A stretch of DNA of 64,000 nt from Faecalibacter sp. LW9 (GCF_034661295.1 NZ_CP141062.1:2914001-2978000), one strand, 5' to 3'; counted from the first letter of the stretch, positions 1-9,151 are shown. Notes: generated from the sequence alone by a model not told the origin. Program-made: numbers and translations.

Positions 1-269
1 TCACCTAAAGAGTGACCAGCCACCATTTGAGGTTCAAAATTTTCGATGGTTTTAGCTAAAATGACTGAATGTAAAAAAACAGCAGGTTGTGTAACTTTCG
101 TTTGTTTTAAGTCTTCTGCAGTACCTTCAAACATAATTTTAGTGATATCAAATCCTAAAACTTCGTTCGCTTTTTCAAATAATTCTTTTGCTATTACAGA
201 ATTGTCATAAAGGTCTTTACCCATTCCTGTGAATTGAGCACCTTGACCTGGAAAAACATAAGCTTTCAT
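1..269 (-). CDS. fabD: Malonyl-CoA:ACP transacylase, N-terminal part (cut by window edge)
   Basis: The visible 89 codons encode the N-terminus of FabD, which moves malonyl groups from CoA to acyl carrier protein to supply type II fatty acid synthesis in the cytoplasm. The start reads MKAYVFPGQGAQ, the usual FabD opening, and the last visible residues are GHSLG (85-89), whose Ser87 is the acyl-carrying nucleophile. The rest lies left of the window. The start codon is only 9 bases downstream of the glycosyltransferase stop on the same strand, so the two are probably cotranscribed. Family assignment is firm; length and C-terminus cannot be judged. Confidence 0.95.
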   Translation of the reverse strand, partial: MKAYVFPGQGAQFTGMGKDLYDNSVIAKELFEKANEVLGFDITKIMFEGTAEDLKQTKVTQPAVFLHSVILAKTIENFEPQMVAGHSLG

Positions 270-278
270 TATTGTGAT

Positions 279-1055
279 TTATACGTTTTTATTAATAAAT
301 TGTGTGTCTTTTGTTTCGTAAATTTCATTTAAGAATACATAACGTTGATATACGGATTCTGCATGTAATTTGGAAACAACAAATCCTTCTCTACCATCCA
401 AAAATCCTAATCGAATGATATAATGATTAAAAAATCGGTAGGCAGGTTTGATTTTAAAGTGAAAGAAATTAGGTTTCAAATTTCGAAGTTCTAATTCTTT
501 TGCTCTAAGTTTTGAATATGAAGTTAATTTTCGGCGGTATTCATCCGAAGAATTATATGTATAGTGATCTAATTTATTTTTTAATTTCCCCACCGCTCCT
601 TCGCAATGGATTAATTCATGCACTAAACGTCCATTTTTGTAGCGATTTTTCGATTTTTTAAATAAACGAATTGCTTTATCATTTTGCATTCCACTAAAAT
701 GAATGACCTTTTGTTTAAAGAAAAATCGCTCATAATAAGCATCTAAAGCATTTGCATTTTGAGTTATCGCAATTAATTCTTCTCTTAGTTTTAGAGGAAT
801 ATGCTCATCCGCATCAAAAAATGTAATCCATTCATATGTAGCTTGTTCAATTGCAAAATTCTTTTGATCTGTAAAATTTTTAAATTCTCTCTGAAAGACT
901 TTAACCTTAGGAAAAGATTGAGCAATTTCAACCGTTTTATCGGTACTATATGAGTCTACTACAATGATCTCATCAGCATAAACTGAATCTTCAAGAAATC
1001 GTTTAATATTTCTTTCTTCATTATATGTAATTAGTAGAGCTGATATTTTTTGCAT
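279..1055 (-). CDS. Family 2 glycosyltransferase, WaaE/KdtX-like
   Basis: A 258-residue GT-A fold glycosyltransferase. It opens with ISALLITYNEERNI, has a VVDSYSTDKT nucleotide-binding segment near residue 32, and the metal-binding motif FFDADEH at 79-85. The size and the FTDQKNFAIE segment (61-70) match LPS core glycosyltransferases of the WaaE/KdtX type, which add a sugar to the inner core at the cytoplasmic membrane face. It lies between fabD and a heptosyltransferase-type gene on the same strand, which supports a role in cell-envelope glycolipid assembly. Donor and acceptor cannot be told from sequence. Confidence 0.85.
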   Translation of the reverse strand: MQKISALLITYNEERNIKRFLEDSVYADEIIVVDSYSTDKTVEIAQSFPKVKVFQREFKNFTDQKNFAIEQATYEWITFFDADEHIPLKLREELIAITQNANALDAYYERFFFKQKVIHFSGMQNDKAIRLFKKSKNRYKNGRLVHELIHCEGAVGKLKNKLDHYTYNSSDEYRRKLTSYSKLRAKELELRNLKPNFFHFKIKPAYRFFNHYIIRLGFLDGREGFVVSKLHAESVYQRYVFLNEIYETKDTQFINKNV

Positions 1056-1081
1056 TCGTTTGTTTTTAGGCTAAAGTCTAT

Positions 1082-1089
1082 CAAATATA
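1082..1089 (-). promoter_or_regulatory. TAnnTTTG promoter element for the glycosyltransferase/fabD pair
   Basis: On the minus strand this reads TATATTTG, the Bacteroidetes -7 consensus, 26 bases upstream of the glycosyltransferase ATG. Confidence 0.6.
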
Positions 1090-1137
1090 AAATTTAATAA
1101 ATGATTAACTGTAATTGATAACTTAATTTAAAGGGAT

Positions 1138-2220
1138 TTATTTTACGTGATTTTTCATAAAATCATCAAATTTGGACTTAAATAATTCGAAGTCAAATAA
1201 TGAATAAAAATCATCCACTACTTTTTTAATTTCACGATTATTTAAATTTTTGAATTTTTCTGGGAAATAATCCTTTAAATGTACACTGACATGATTCTTC
1301 CCATCTTCAAATGTAGCCCAAACTTCCTTGTCAATCCATGGGGAGAAAATAATAAATGATTTCTTCCCTACCGCTTTGGACATGTTTATCGCACCTCCAT
1401 CATTTCCTACAATTAAATCGCAGGCATTGGCAATGGCAATAAATGAGCGTAAATCATCACCTAAAAGTTCAAAATAAACTTTTGATTTGGTAAGATCGGA
1501 CAACTGATTGTACACATCAAGGGCTTGATTTTTTTGCTTCGGAAAATAATTGAATAAAATATTAACGTTATAATTTTCGCCAATATGATTCACCAATTGG
1601 ACCATTTTATTTAAAGGATAAGTCTTTGTTTCATCTGACCCCAATAAACTAATCATTACCGTTTTACGATGCGGATCTACCTGATGCTTTTTAAAAAGCT
1701 GCTGTGCTTTCGAAATTTCTTCTTTTGTCAAATACAATTTCGGCTCTGTCGCCATCGGAGTTGAAATTCCTAAAGGTTCCAACAACGATAAACGATGTTC
1801 TATAGATAATCCTAAAAAAGATTTTGGAAAATCATGTTTGACCACATTATGTGTATAGATAAATGTACGACCTGATTTTTTGTATGAAATTTTAAGGGGT
1901 GCTTTATTCATTAGAACATTGACCCAACTTTGTAACTTCGAGTAAGCATCTATGATTATATCATAATTCTTTTCATCAACAGATTTAGAAAATCGGATTA
2001 AATTTATTAATCCCTTATTTTTATTTTCATCAAACACAATAATATGATCAATGAATGGATTATTTTCTAAAACAGGTAATGTATTTGAATTCACTAGATA
2101 GTCGATGGTAGCGTTTGGAAAACTTTTTTTTAAATTTTCACACAACAAAGATGTCACTAAAACATCACCAATCATTTTATGTTGGATTACAAGTATCCTT
2201 TTCTTATCCAAATTCGTCAT
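1138..2220 (-). CDS. Family 9 glycosyltransferase (LPS heptosyltransferase-like)
   Basis: 360 residues with the two-lobed GT-B architecture of ADP-heptose:LPS heptosyltransferases. The N-terminal ILVIQHKMIGDVLVTSLL segment is the acceptor-side opening of the family, and the VGNDGGAINMSKAVG loop in the C-terminal half corresponds to the donor-binding GNDSG-type loop. It probably adds a heptose or related sugar to lipid A core on the inner face of the cytoplasmic membrane. It has its own promoter element (2249-2256) and about 80 bases separate it from the next glycosyltransferase. The exact sugar is unknown. Confidence 0.85.
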   Translation of the reverse strand: MTNLDKKRILVIQHKMIGDVLVTSLLCENLKKSFPNATIDYLVNSNTLPVLENNPFIDHIIVFDENKNKGLINLIRFSKSVDEKNYDIIIDAYSKLQSWVNVLMNKAPLKISYKKSGRTFIYTHNVVKHDFPKSFLGLSIEHRLSLLEPLGISTPMATEPKLYLTKEEISKAQQLFKKHQVDPHRKTVMISLLGSDETKTYPLNKMVQLVNHIGENYNVNILFNYFPKQKNQALDVYNQLSDLTKSKVYFELLGDDLRSFIAIANACDLIVGNDGGAINMSKAVGKKSFIIFSPWIDKEVWATFEDGKNHVSVHLKDYFPEKFKNLNNREIKKVVDDFYSLFDFELFKSKFDDFMKNHVK

Positions 2221-2248
2221 AGTTATCTTCTATAGTGCAGAAGTCATG

Positions 2249-2256
2249 CAAAAATA
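2249..2256 (-). promoter_or_regulatory. TAnnTTTG promoter element for the family 9 glycosyltransferase
   Basis: Minus-strand TATTTTTG, 28 bases upstream of the start codon. Confidence 0.6.
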
Positions 2257-2296
2257 AGGCTTTTTAATGAAAGTCTAAAATTGAATTATCGCGCAT

Positions 2297-2326
2297 AAAA
2301 AAAGGAGTTGAAACTCAACTCCTTTT
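2297..2326 (-). terminator. Rho-independent terminator downstream of dapD
   Basis: A perfect 12-bp stem (AAAAGGAGTTGA at 2300-2311 with its complement at 2315-2326). On the minus strand it is followed by a run of T, so it terminates dapD. Confidence 0.85.
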
Positions 2327-2350
2327 AAAATATATTGTTCAATAAAATGA

Positions 2351-3166
2351 TTACACGGCAACATTATGCTCACGTAATGCATCATTTAATGATGTTTTTA
2401 AATCTGTACTTGCTTTACGTTTACCAATAATTAAAGCACATGGAACTTGGTATTCTCCCGCTGGGAATTTTTTAGTATAAGAACCTGGAATCACAACAGA
2501 ACGTTCTGGAACATATCCTTTGATTTCCACTGGCTCATCCCCTGTTACATCAATAATTTTTGTAGATCCTGTTAAAACAACATTCGCACCTAAAACAGCT
2601 TCTTTTCCAACACGTACTCCTTCTACAACGATACAACGAGATCCGATAAATGCATTATCTTCGATAATTACAGGCGCAGCTTGTAAAGGTTCTAAAACGC
2701 CACCGATTCCAACTCCACCAGATAAGTGAACATTTTTACCAATTTGTGCACAAGACCCAACTGTAGCCCAAGTATCAACCATCGTACCTTCGTCTACATA
2801 TGCTCCAATGTTAACATAAGATGGCATCAAAATAACACCTGATGAAATATAAGCACCGTAACGCGCTACAGCATTAGGAACGACACGAATCCCTTTTTCA
2901 GCATAATTTCGTTTTAATTCCATTTTATCGTGGTATTCGAAAATTCCAGCTTCTAATGTTTCCATCTTTTGAATTGGAAAATACATAACAACAGCTTTTT
3001 TTACCCACTCATTAACCTGCCATCCATCAGCAACAGGCTCAGCACAACGTAATTGACCATTATCAATTAGCGCAATTACCTCACGAATTGCAGCTTGTGT
3101 AGCATCTTCTTGTAATAACTCGCGGTTATCCCAAGCCTTTTCTATAATATTTCTTAAGTTTTCCAT
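2351..3166 (-). CDS. dapD: 2,3,4,5-tetrahydropyridine-2,6-dicarboxylate N-succinyltransferase
   Basis: 271 residues, the normal DapD length. The enzyme transfers succinyl from succinyl-CoA to tetrahydrodipicolinate in the succinylase branch of diaminopimelate/lysine synthesis in the cytoplasm, feeding peptidoglycan and protein synthesis. The N-terminal helical domain is followed by a left-handed beta-helix with hexapeptide repeats (ISSGVILMPSYVNIGAYVD, then SGGVGIGGVLEP and DNAFIGSRCIVVEGVRVG). It is monocistronic, with a TAnnTTTG element upstream and a strong terminator downstream. Confidence 0.97.
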   Translation of the reverse strand: MENLRNIIEKAWDNRELLQEDATQAAIREVIALIDNGQLRCAEPVADGWQVNEWVKKAVVMYFPIQKMETLEAGIFEYHDKMELKRNYAEKGIRVVPNAVARYGAYISSGVILMPSYVNIGAYVDEGTMVDTWATVGSCAQIGKNVHLSGGVGIGGVLEPLQAAPVIIEDNAFIGSRCIVVEGVRVGKEAVLGANVVLTGSTKIIDVTGDEPVEIKGYVPERSVVIPGSYTKKFPAGEYQVPCALIIGKRKASTDLKTSLNDALREHNVAV

Positions 3167-3186
3167 TTCGACATTAAATTGATTTA

Positions 3187-3194
3187 CAAATATA
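3187..3194 (-). promoter_or_regulatory. TAnnTTTG promoter element for dapD
   Basis: Minus-strand TATATTTG, 20 bases before the dapD start. Confidence 0.65.
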
Positions 3195-3363
3195 GAAATT
3201 AATAAAATTTCAATGATTTATCCCAATTAATATTCTTTATAACTTAATAAACATATTTATAGCCAAACGTTTAAAAAAGATGGATAACATAAAATCATCT
3301 TTTTACCGTTAAAGAATTTCAGAAATTGAAAAGATATTAAAAATTTTATTCGGTGAATTTATC

Positions 3364-3371
3364 TAAATTTG
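3364..3371 (+). promoter_or_regulatory. TAnnTTTG element directly before ruvX
   Basis: TAAATTTG ends only 4 bases before the ruvX ATG. With the usual distance of 5-7 bases from this element to the transcription start, the mRNA would begin at or next to the start codon, that is, leaderless. Confidence 0.6.
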
Positions 3372-3375
3372 CAAA

Positions 3376-3789
3376 ATGGCAAGAATCGTAGCAATTGATT
3401 TTGGAGGGAAAAGAACAGGTGTTGCAGCAACGGATGAACTACAAATTATAGCATCTCCGGTAGACACTGTTGACACAAGTAAATTAATGGATTTTTTCAA
3501 AAACTATTTATTTACAGAAAATGTTTCAGACTTAGTCGTAGGGTTACCGCTAAAATTTTCAGGCGAAACAAACGATATCGAAATTGAAATCAAAAAATTT
3601 ATCGAAAAATTTTCTGCGGAATATCCCAACATTAAAATCCATCGCGAAAATGAGATGTTCACCTCTAAAATGGCATCACGTGCAATGGTTGAAGGAGGAA
3701 TGAAAAAGAAAAAAAGACAAGAAAAAGGCATGATTGATAAAGTAAGTGCTGTAATTATTTTACAATCTTTTTTATCGCATAAACTATAA
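3376..3789 (+). CDS. ruvX: RuvX/YqgF-family putative pre-16S rRNA nuclease
   Basis: 137 residues of the YqgF family, an RNase H-like fold that in other bacteria processes the 5' end of 16S rRNA and was earlier annotated as a Holliday junction resolvase. The opening RIVAIDFGGKRTGVA holds the first catalytic Asp (D8), and VVGLPLKFSGE is the conserved second strand. It is followed 42 bases later by def, which has its own promoter element. The ATG at 3376 gives a normal family N-terminus even though it lies almost on top of the promoter. Confidence 0.92.
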   Translation: MARIVAIDFGGKRTGVAATDELQIIASPVDTVDTSKLMDFFKNYLFTENVSDLVVGLPLKFSGETNDIEIEIKKFIEKFSAEYPNIKIHRENEMFTSKMASRAMVEGGMKKKKRQEKGMIDKVSAVIILQSFLSHKL

Positions 3790-3795
3790 CAATTG

Positions 3796-3803
3796 TATCT
3801 TTG
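3796..3803 (+). promoter_or_regulatory. TAnnTTTG promoter element for def
   Basis: TATCTTTG, 28 bases before the def ATG. Confidence 0.6.
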
Positions 3804-3831
3804 CCCATTATTTAATAAAAAATAAAATTAA

Positions 3832-4407
3832 ATGGTATTACCAGTTGTAGCTTACGGAGATCCTGTACTTCGTAAAGTTTCACAAGAAATAGATCAGGAT
3901 TACAAGAACTTAAACGAATTAATCGAAAACATGTTTGAGACGATGTACGACTCAAATGGTGTAGGAATTGCAGCGCCACAGATTGGTCGCGACATTCGTT
4001 TATTCGTAGTAGACTGTAGTCCATTTGCTGAAGATGAGGATTACGAAGACGTTAAAGAAGAATTAGAAACCTTCAAAAAAGTTTTTATCAATCCTAAAAA
4101 AATCAGTGAATCAGAAGGTGATGAATGGAAGTTTGCAGAAGGATGTTTATCTATCCCTCATGTACACGAGGAAGTTTCTCGTCCCGAATCAATCACTTTA
4201 GAATACTACGATGAAAATTGGGTTAAACATACCGAAACTTTTTCAGATATTCGCGCACGTGTGATTCAACACGAATATGATCATTTGGAAGGAAAACTTT
4301 TTATTGATTATATTTCGAGCTTCAAAAAGAAGTTAATTAGTAATAAATTAAAAAACATAACAAAAGGGAACGTGAAAACATCTTATAAGATGAAATTCCC
4401 TATCTAG
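3832..4407 (+). CDS. def: Peptide deformylase
   Basis: 191 residues. It removes the formyl group from the N-terminal methionine of nascent proteins at the ribosome. All three family motifs are intact: GVGIAAPQIG (43-52), EGCLSIP with metal ligand Cys105, and QHEYDHLEG with metal ligands His147 and His151 and catalytic Glu148. A short acidic insertion (about residues 63-80, rich in D and E) sits between motif 1 and motif 2. The DUF5606 gene follows after 22 bases, so they are likely cotranscribed. Confidence 0.97.
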   Translation: MVLPVVAYGDPVLRKVSQEIDQDYKNLNELIENMFETMYDSNGVGIAAPQIGRDIRLFVVDCSPFAEDEDYEDVKEELETFKKVFINPKKISESEGDEWKFAEGCLSIPHVHEEVSRPESITLEYYDENWVKHTETFSDIRARVIQHEYDHLEGKLFIDYISSFKKKLISNKLKNITKGNVKTSYKMKFPI

Positions 4408-4429
4408 TCCCTTAAACATAAAGTAAAAT

Positions 4430-5026
4430 ATGGATTTATCAAGAGTTATTGCAATTTCAGGAAAACCAGGTTTATACCGTTTAGTTTCTCAAACAAGAAA
4501 TGGTTTCATCGTTGAAGATTTAGACAAAGGAAAAAAAGTTTCTATCGCTGCTAACTACAATGTAAGTTTATTAGATAACGTAGCAATCTACGGTGTATCA
4601 CAAGAATATCCTTTAGCAGAGGTTTTCTTTAGAATTTACAAAAAAGAAAACGGTGGTGAAGCAATCGATCACAAATCTTCTGGTGCTGAATTACGTGCTT
4701 ACATGGAACAAGTTTTACCAGAATACGACGATTCTAGAGTATATGATTCTGATTTAAAAAAGTTATTCCAATGGTATAACATTTTACAATCTAAAGGATT
4801 ATTAAATATTGATTTAGCTGCTGTAGAAGCTGCAATGGCTGCTCAACAAGCTGAAATCGAAGCAGCACAAGCTGAAGTTGCTACTGAAGAAGTTGTTGAA
4901 GAGAAGCCTAAAAAGAAAGCTGCTCCTAAAAAAGCGAAAGCAAAAGCAGAAGAAGGTGCTGAAGAAAAACCAGCGAAAAAAACTGCTGCAAAGAAAACAA
5001 CAAAGAAGAAAGACGAAGAAAAATAA
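4430..5026 (+). CDS. DUF5606 family protein with Lys/Ala-rich tail
   Basis: 198 residues. The first ~140 (opening DLSRVIAISGKPGLYRLVSQ) match what I know as DUF5606, a Bacteroidetes-specific family of unknown function. Residues ~140-198 form a low-complexity Ala/Glu stretch ending in repeated KKAAPKK/KKTAAKKT segments, similar to basic nucleic-acid-binding tails. It lies 22 bases after def and ends in a terminator, so it closes that transcription unit. No catalytic residues are apparent; nucleic-acid binding is only an inference from charge. Confidence 0.8.
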   Translation: MDLSRVIAISGKPGLYRLVSQTRNGFIVEDLDKGKKVSIAANYNVSLLDNVAIYGVSQEYPLAEVFFRIYKKENGGEAIDHKSSGAELRAYMEQVLPEYDDSRVYDSDLKKLFQWYNILQSKGLLNIDLAAVEAAMAAQQAEIEAAQAEVATEEVVEEKPKKKAAPKKAKAKAEEGAEEKPAKKTAAKKTTKKKDEEK

Positions 5027-5041
5027 TCGTTATATCATCTT

Positions 5042-5070
5042 AAGCCTCTTTAAAAAGAGGCTTTTTTTTT
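5042..5070 (+). terminator. Rho-independent terminator after the DUF5606 gene
   Basis: A 10-bp stem AAGCCTCTTT/AAAGAGGCTT with a 2-base gap, then a run of T to 5070. Confidence 0.9.
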
Positions 5071-5094
5071 ATCTCTAATTATAACCTTCCCCAT

Positions 5095-5859
5095 ATGAAC
5101 AATCGTAAAAAGCAAATACAAGCATTTGAAAGATTATTAGACATCATGGACGAACTTCGTGAGAAATGTCCATGGGATCGAAAACAAACCATGGAGTCAC
5201 TTCGTACATTGACCATAGAAGAAGTTTATGAATTATCGGATGCAATTCTTGAAAAAGACACATTAGAAATTAAAAAGGAATTGGGTGATGTTTTTATGCA
5301 CCTTGTGTTTTATGCTAAGATTGCAGCTGAAAACAATTCGTTTGATGTTGCTGACGTTTTAAATAGCGTGTGCGATAAACTAATTCATCGTCATCCACAT
5401 ATTTACGGAGAAACAACTGTCAATTCAGAAGAAGAAGTTCTTCAAAATTGGGAGCAAATCAAATTAAAGGAAGGCAATACATCCGTTCTATCTGGAGTTC
5501 CCTCTTCTCTTCCTGCTATGGTTAAAGCTTATCGTATTCAAGATAAAGTTAAAGGTGTCGGATTTGAATTTGAAAATGCCAATCAGGTTTTTGATAAAAT
5601 TCAAGAAGAAATTCTAGAGTTCAAAAAGGAAGAAAACCCATTCGATCGTGAAATGGAATTTGGAGATATTTTATTCTCAATGATTAATTACGGACGATTT
5701 GTAGGAATTAATTCAGAAGATGCTTTAGAACGTTCCAACAAAAAATTCATTCATCGTTTTCAAAAACTGGAGGAAATAGCAAAAGAAAAAGGATATATTC
5801 TAGGAGAAATACCTTTAAATGAATTAGAAAATTTATGGAATTTAGCGAAAATTCGCTAG
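5095..5859 (+). CDS. mazG: Nucleoside triphosphate pyrophosphohydrolase MazG
   Basis: 254 residues, the full two-domain MazG length. It hydrolyses nucleoside triphosphates to monophosphates and pyrophosphate, cleaning the nucleotide pool. The N-terminal domain shows LREKCPWDRKQTMESL, the acidic helix TIEEVYELSDAI and KKELGDVFMHLVF, which supply the EExxE/ExxD magnesium ligands. The C-terminal repeat has KIQEEILEFKK and MEFGDILFSMINY. No promoter element is evident between the preceding terminator and the ATG. Confidence 0.95.
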   Translation: MNNRKKQIQAFERLLDIMDELREKCPWDRKQTMESLRTLTIEEVYELSDAILEKDTLEIKKELGDVFMHLVFYAKIAAENNSFDVADVLNSVCDKLIHRHPHIYGETTVNSEEEVLQNWEQIKLKEGNTSVLSGVPSSLPAMVKAYRIQDKVKGVGFEFENANQVFDKIQEEILEFKKEENPFDREMEFGDILFSMINYGRFVGINSEDALERSNKKFIHRFQKLEEIAKEKGYILGEIPLNELENLWNLAKIR

Positions 5860-5999
5860 TGTCTATCTAACACCATCATTCATACTACACCAAAAGCACA
5901 ACATTCATTTTCAGTGCATTACAAACTTTATAAATAGTTTTTATATACACTGATGAAATAAAGTATTGAAATTAATTGCGCTGGCTAAAAAAACAGACC

Positions 6000-6007
6000 T
6001 ATATTTG
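6000..6007 (+). promoter_or_regulatory. TAnnTTTG element for the candidate small RNA
   Basis: TATATTTG inside a 400-base gene-free stretch. There is no open reading frame between it and the downstream terminator. Confidence 0.55.
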
Positions 6008-6012
6008 CAATG

Positions 6013-6128
6013 GTTATAGCGGGCAATAGCTTGTAATAATGGAAGGAAGTTTGTTTACTAAGTAAACAGTTTTCTCATTTTTTTGTGGTTTTGATGAAAA
6101 GGTGACTTATGTCGCCTTTTTATTTTTT
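6013..6128 (+). ncRNA. Candidate small RNA between mazG and uvrB
   Basis: The 408-base gap between mazG and uvrB holds a consensus promoter element (6000-6007), an 8-bp palindromic hairpin (TGTTTACT at 6052-6059, complement at 6061-6068) and a strong terminator (AAAAGGTGAC at 6097-6106 paired with GTCGCCTTTT at 6111-6120, then T-rich). uvrB has its own promoter element further down, so this looks like an independent RNA of about 115 nt and not a uvrB leader. I cannot assign it to a known RNA family. The rest of the gap (5860-5990 and 6130-6250) shows nothing recognisable. Confidence 0.5.
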
Positions 6129-6254
6129 TATCAAATCCATTGGCAAAATATCACTTCATTTTTAGATTTCCGAATCTTATTTTCAATACAACATTTTAAC
6201 AAAGCTTTTACGAGACCTAACCGATATCGTATCATCTTGTATTTCTAAATTTTG

Positions 6255-6262
6255 TAAATTTG
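6255..6262 (+). promoter_or_regulatory. TAnnTTTG element directly before uvrB
   Basis: TAAATTTG ends 5 bases before the uvrB ATG, again predicting a leaderless or nearly leaderless mRNA, as for ruvX. Confidence 0.55.
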
Positions 6263-6267
6263 TAGTT

Positions 6268-8259
6268 ATGCAATTTCAACTAAATTCAGAATTTGCTCCG
6301 ACTGGAGATCAACCAAAAGCAATCCGTGAACTTGCTAATGGAATTTTAGATGGAGAAAAATATCAAACGTTATTAGGTGTTACAGGTTCAGGTAAAACTT
6401 TTACTATAGCCAATGTAGTACAAGAAGTGCAACGCCCTACGCTGGTTTTAGCACATAACAAAACGTTGGCCGCACAACTTTATATGGAATTTAAAGAATT
6501 CTTTCCTCATAATGCAGTAGAATATTTCGTTTCTTATTATGACTACTATCAACCAGAAGCCTATATTCCTTCATCTGGAACATATATCGAGAAAGACTTA
6601 TCCATTAATGAAGAAATTGAAAAACTTCGTTTAAGCACAACTTCTTCTCTCCTATCAGGAAGACGTGATATTTTAGTGGTTGCTTCTGTTTCCTGTCTTT
6701 ATGGTATTGGTAACCCTAAAGAGTTTCATAAAAATGTAATACAAATAGAAACGGGTCAAATTATGGCTCGTACCATGTTATTGCAACAATTGGTTCAAGC
6801 GCTCTATTCACGTACAGAAGGAATCTTTCAACGCGGTAATTTTAGAATCAAAGGAGATACATTAGATATTTTTCCAGCCTATGCCGACGATGGAATTCGT
6901 GTTAGTTTTTTTGGAGATGAGATTGAAGAGATATCTATTTTTAATCCGGAAACTGGAGAAACAACATCTCGCTTAGACAAGATCAACATTTATCCTGCCA
7001 ATATCTTCGTAACTTCGAAGGAGACATTGAACGGGGCTATTCAAAATATTCAAACCGATTTAGGAAAACAAGAAACCTATTTTCAAGAAATCGGAAAATT
7101 CTTAGAAGCGAAACGTTTAAAAGAACGTACTGAATTTGACTTGGAAATGATTAAAGAATTGGGATATTGTTCAGGAATCGAGAATTACTCACGCTATTTG
7201 GATGGTCGTGAGCCCGGCACACGTCCTTTCTGTCTTCTGGATTATTTTCCGGATGATTATTTAATGGTTATCGATGAATCCCACGTGACCGTTTCGCAGG
7301 TACATGCCATGTATGGTGGTGACCGTTCGCGTAAAGAAAATTTAGTCGAGTATGGTTTTCGATTACCGGCAGCTATGGATAACCGTCCATTAAAATTTGA
7401 GGAATTTGAAGCCTTACAAAATCAAGTCATTCACGTTTCTGCAACTCCTGCACAATACGAATTAGAAAAATCAGAAGGAATTGTCGTAGAACAAGTGATT
7501 CGCCCTACAGGATTATTGGATCCCATCATAGAAATCCGTCCGACGAAAAACCAAGTGGACGATTTAATGGAAGAAATCAATAAACGCGTCGAAATAGATG
7601 AACGTACTCTGGTAACCACCTTAACGAAACGTATGGTCGAAGAATTAACTAAATATTTAACCAAATATGGGATTCGATGCCGTTATATTCACTCGGATGT
7701 GGATACTTTAGAACGTGTACAAATCATGGCTGATTTAAGAACTGGTTTATTTGATGTATTGGTTGGAGTTAACTTACTTCGTGAAGGATTAGATTTACCA
7801 GAAGTTTCATTGGTAGCTATTTTAGATGCCGACAAAGAAGGATTTTTAAGAAGTAATCGATCATTAACACAAACGGTTGGTCGTGCTGCCCGTAATGTGA
7901 ATGGTTTAGCAATTATGTATGCTGATAAAATTACGGACAGCATGCAGCAAACCATCGATGAAACTGAAAGACGTCGTGAAATCCAGATCAAATACAATGA
8001 AGAACATGGGAAAGTGCCACAAGCATTAAATAAAAAGATCACAAAATTGAGTTTAGCCGCAGCAGATTTTGAAAACAATCCATATGAACAAAAATCAATT
8101 GTTACGATAGCTGCTGAAAAAGGAGAATCCTATTCTGAAGAAGACAAAGAGAAATTAATTGAAAAATTACAAAAGGATATGGAAAATGCCGCTAAAAATC
8201 TTGATTTTATAAAAGCTGCTGAAATTCGTGACCAATTAAAGCTTTTAAAAGAAAATTAA
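6268..8259 (+). CDS. uvrB: UvrABC excinuclease subunit B
   Basis: 663 residues, full length. UvrB receives damaged DNA from UvrA, verifies the lesion and recruits UvrC in nucleotide excision repair. Visible motifs are Walker A GVTGSGKT (37-44), the beta-hairpin region [12 protein letters not shown] that is inserted between DNA strands, the DESH box (VIDESHVTV), helicase motif VI ([10 protein letters not shown]) and the C-terminal UVR domain ([23 protein letters not shown] region) that binds UvrC. Stand-alone gene with a promoter element almost touching the ATG. Confidence 0.98.
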   Translation: MQFQLNSEFAPTGDQPKAIRELANGILDGEKYQTLLGVTGSGKTFTIANVVQEVQRPTLVLAHNKTLAAQLYMEFKEFFPHNAVEYFVSYYDYYQPEAYIPSSGTYIEKDLSINEEIEKLRLSTTSSLLSGRRDILVVASVSCLYGIGNPKEFHKNVIQIETGQIMARTMLLQQLVQALYSRTEGIFQRGNFRIKGDTLDIFPAYADDGIRVSFFGDEIEEISIFNPETGETTSRLDKINIYPANIFVTSKETLNGAIQNIQTDLGKQETYFQEIGKFLEAKRLKERTEFDLEMIKELGYCSGIENYSRYLDGREPGTRPFCLLDYFPDDYLMVIDESHVTVSQVHAMYGGDRSRKENLVEYGFRLPAAMDNRPLKFEEFEALQNQVIHVSATPAQYELEKSEGIVVEQVIRPTGLLDPIIEIRPTKNQVDDLMEEINKRVEIDERTLVTTLTKRMVEELTKYLTKYGIRCRYIHSDVDTLERVQIMADLRTGLFDVLVGVNLLREGLDLPEVSLVAILDADKEGFLRSNRSLTQTVGRAARNVNGLAIMYADKITDSMQQTIDETERRREIQIKYNEEHGKVPQALNKKITKLSLAAADFENNPYEQKSIVTIAAEKGESYSEEDKEKLIEKLQKDMENAAKNLDFIKAAEIRDQLKLLKEN

Positions 8260-8296
8260 AGTAATTTAGAGCCTTTATACAACATATGGCACTAAA

Positions 8297-9118
8297 ATGA
8301 GGTATTTATTAATAAAATTAGCATTATTTTTAAGCTTACCCCTATCAATGGGATGCAATGCTTATATTTCAGATAATGAAATTTTAGAAAATGAAAATTT
8401 AAATGAAGTAACTTTAACTTCATTGATAAGCGAAAACAAAAAGACGATTTATACAAAATATAAAACCCCAAAGGATTTTATTCGTACCAAACCGTTTAAT
8501 GAATTCGCATCATTTATCAATCATTTACCTTTAAAAAGTGATAAGTTAAAGGCTCGATTATACGATGGCACTGAAAAATTAAATGAATATGTATATGTTG
8601 GCGTTTTAGATTTACCCCAACCCAAAAATAATGTTCAATATAATGGAAATGCCATTCTACGATTAAGAGCTGAATTTCTATATAAAACCAAACAATTCGA
8701 TAAAATTAATTTTAAAACAAGTTCTCGACAAGAACTAAAATCTTTTCTTGAATTCGCGGGTGATGATCTTTCATCAAAAAAATTTAATGAATATCTTGAA
8801 TACCTTTTATACAATGTCAATCCGAGTCATTTGCATCATCATTTAATCAGTGTTCCTTTAAAAGAAATGCAAATTGGAGATGTATTAATTCAACGTTCTC
8901 AAAGTCGTGGTCATGCCGCAATTGTGATGGATATGGCATCGGACAATAATGGCAACAAATTATTTATATTGGCACACGCATTTTATCCCGGCCAAGACAT
9001 TTACATTGCATCAAATTTAGAGAGTGATGATATTAATCCTTGGTATCCCTTAAAAGACGGTCCAATTGTAACGCCCGAATGGCGGTTTATGCCCAATGAT
9101 TTGATGCGTTTTAAATAA
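8297..9118 (+). CDS. DUF4846 family putative lipoprotein
   Basis: 273 residues. An N-terminal hydrophobic segment ends in LSMGC, a plausible lipobox with Cys20, so it is probably a lipid-anchored periplasmic or outer-membrane protein. The C-terminal two thirds matches DUF4846: NAILRLRAEFLY near the middle, then MQIGDVLIQRS, GHAAIVMDMA and TPEWRFMPNDLMRF at the end. Conserved His and Asp residues in these segments suggest an NlpC/CHAP-like fold, but that is inference. It begins 37 bases after uvrB with no clear promoter of its own. Confidence 0.75.
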   Translation: MRYLLIKLALFLSLPLSMGCNAYISDNEILENENLNEVTLTSLISENKKTIYTKYKTPKDFIRTKPFNEFASFINHLPLKSDKLKARLYDGTEKLNEYVYVGVLDLPQPKNNVQYNGNAILRLRAEFLYKTKQFDKINFKTSSRQELKSFLEFAGDDLSSKKFNEYLEYLLYNVNPSHLHHHLISVPLKEMQIGDVLIQRSQSRGHAAIVMDMASDNNGNKLFILAHAFYPGQDIYIASNLESDDINPWYPLKDGPIVTPEWRFMPNDLMRFK

Positions 9119-9151
9119 GTTTTTACTATTGATATTCTTTATTTGAATTAA

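Noticed and set aside
6013-6128. GGAAGGAAG in the candidate RNA suggested SRP (4.5S) RNA
   Set aside because: The flanking complementary strands and the conserved symmetric loop partners of SRP RNA are absent.
7689-8078. Leftward frame inside uvrB
   Set aside because: Antisense shadow of a firmly identified gene.
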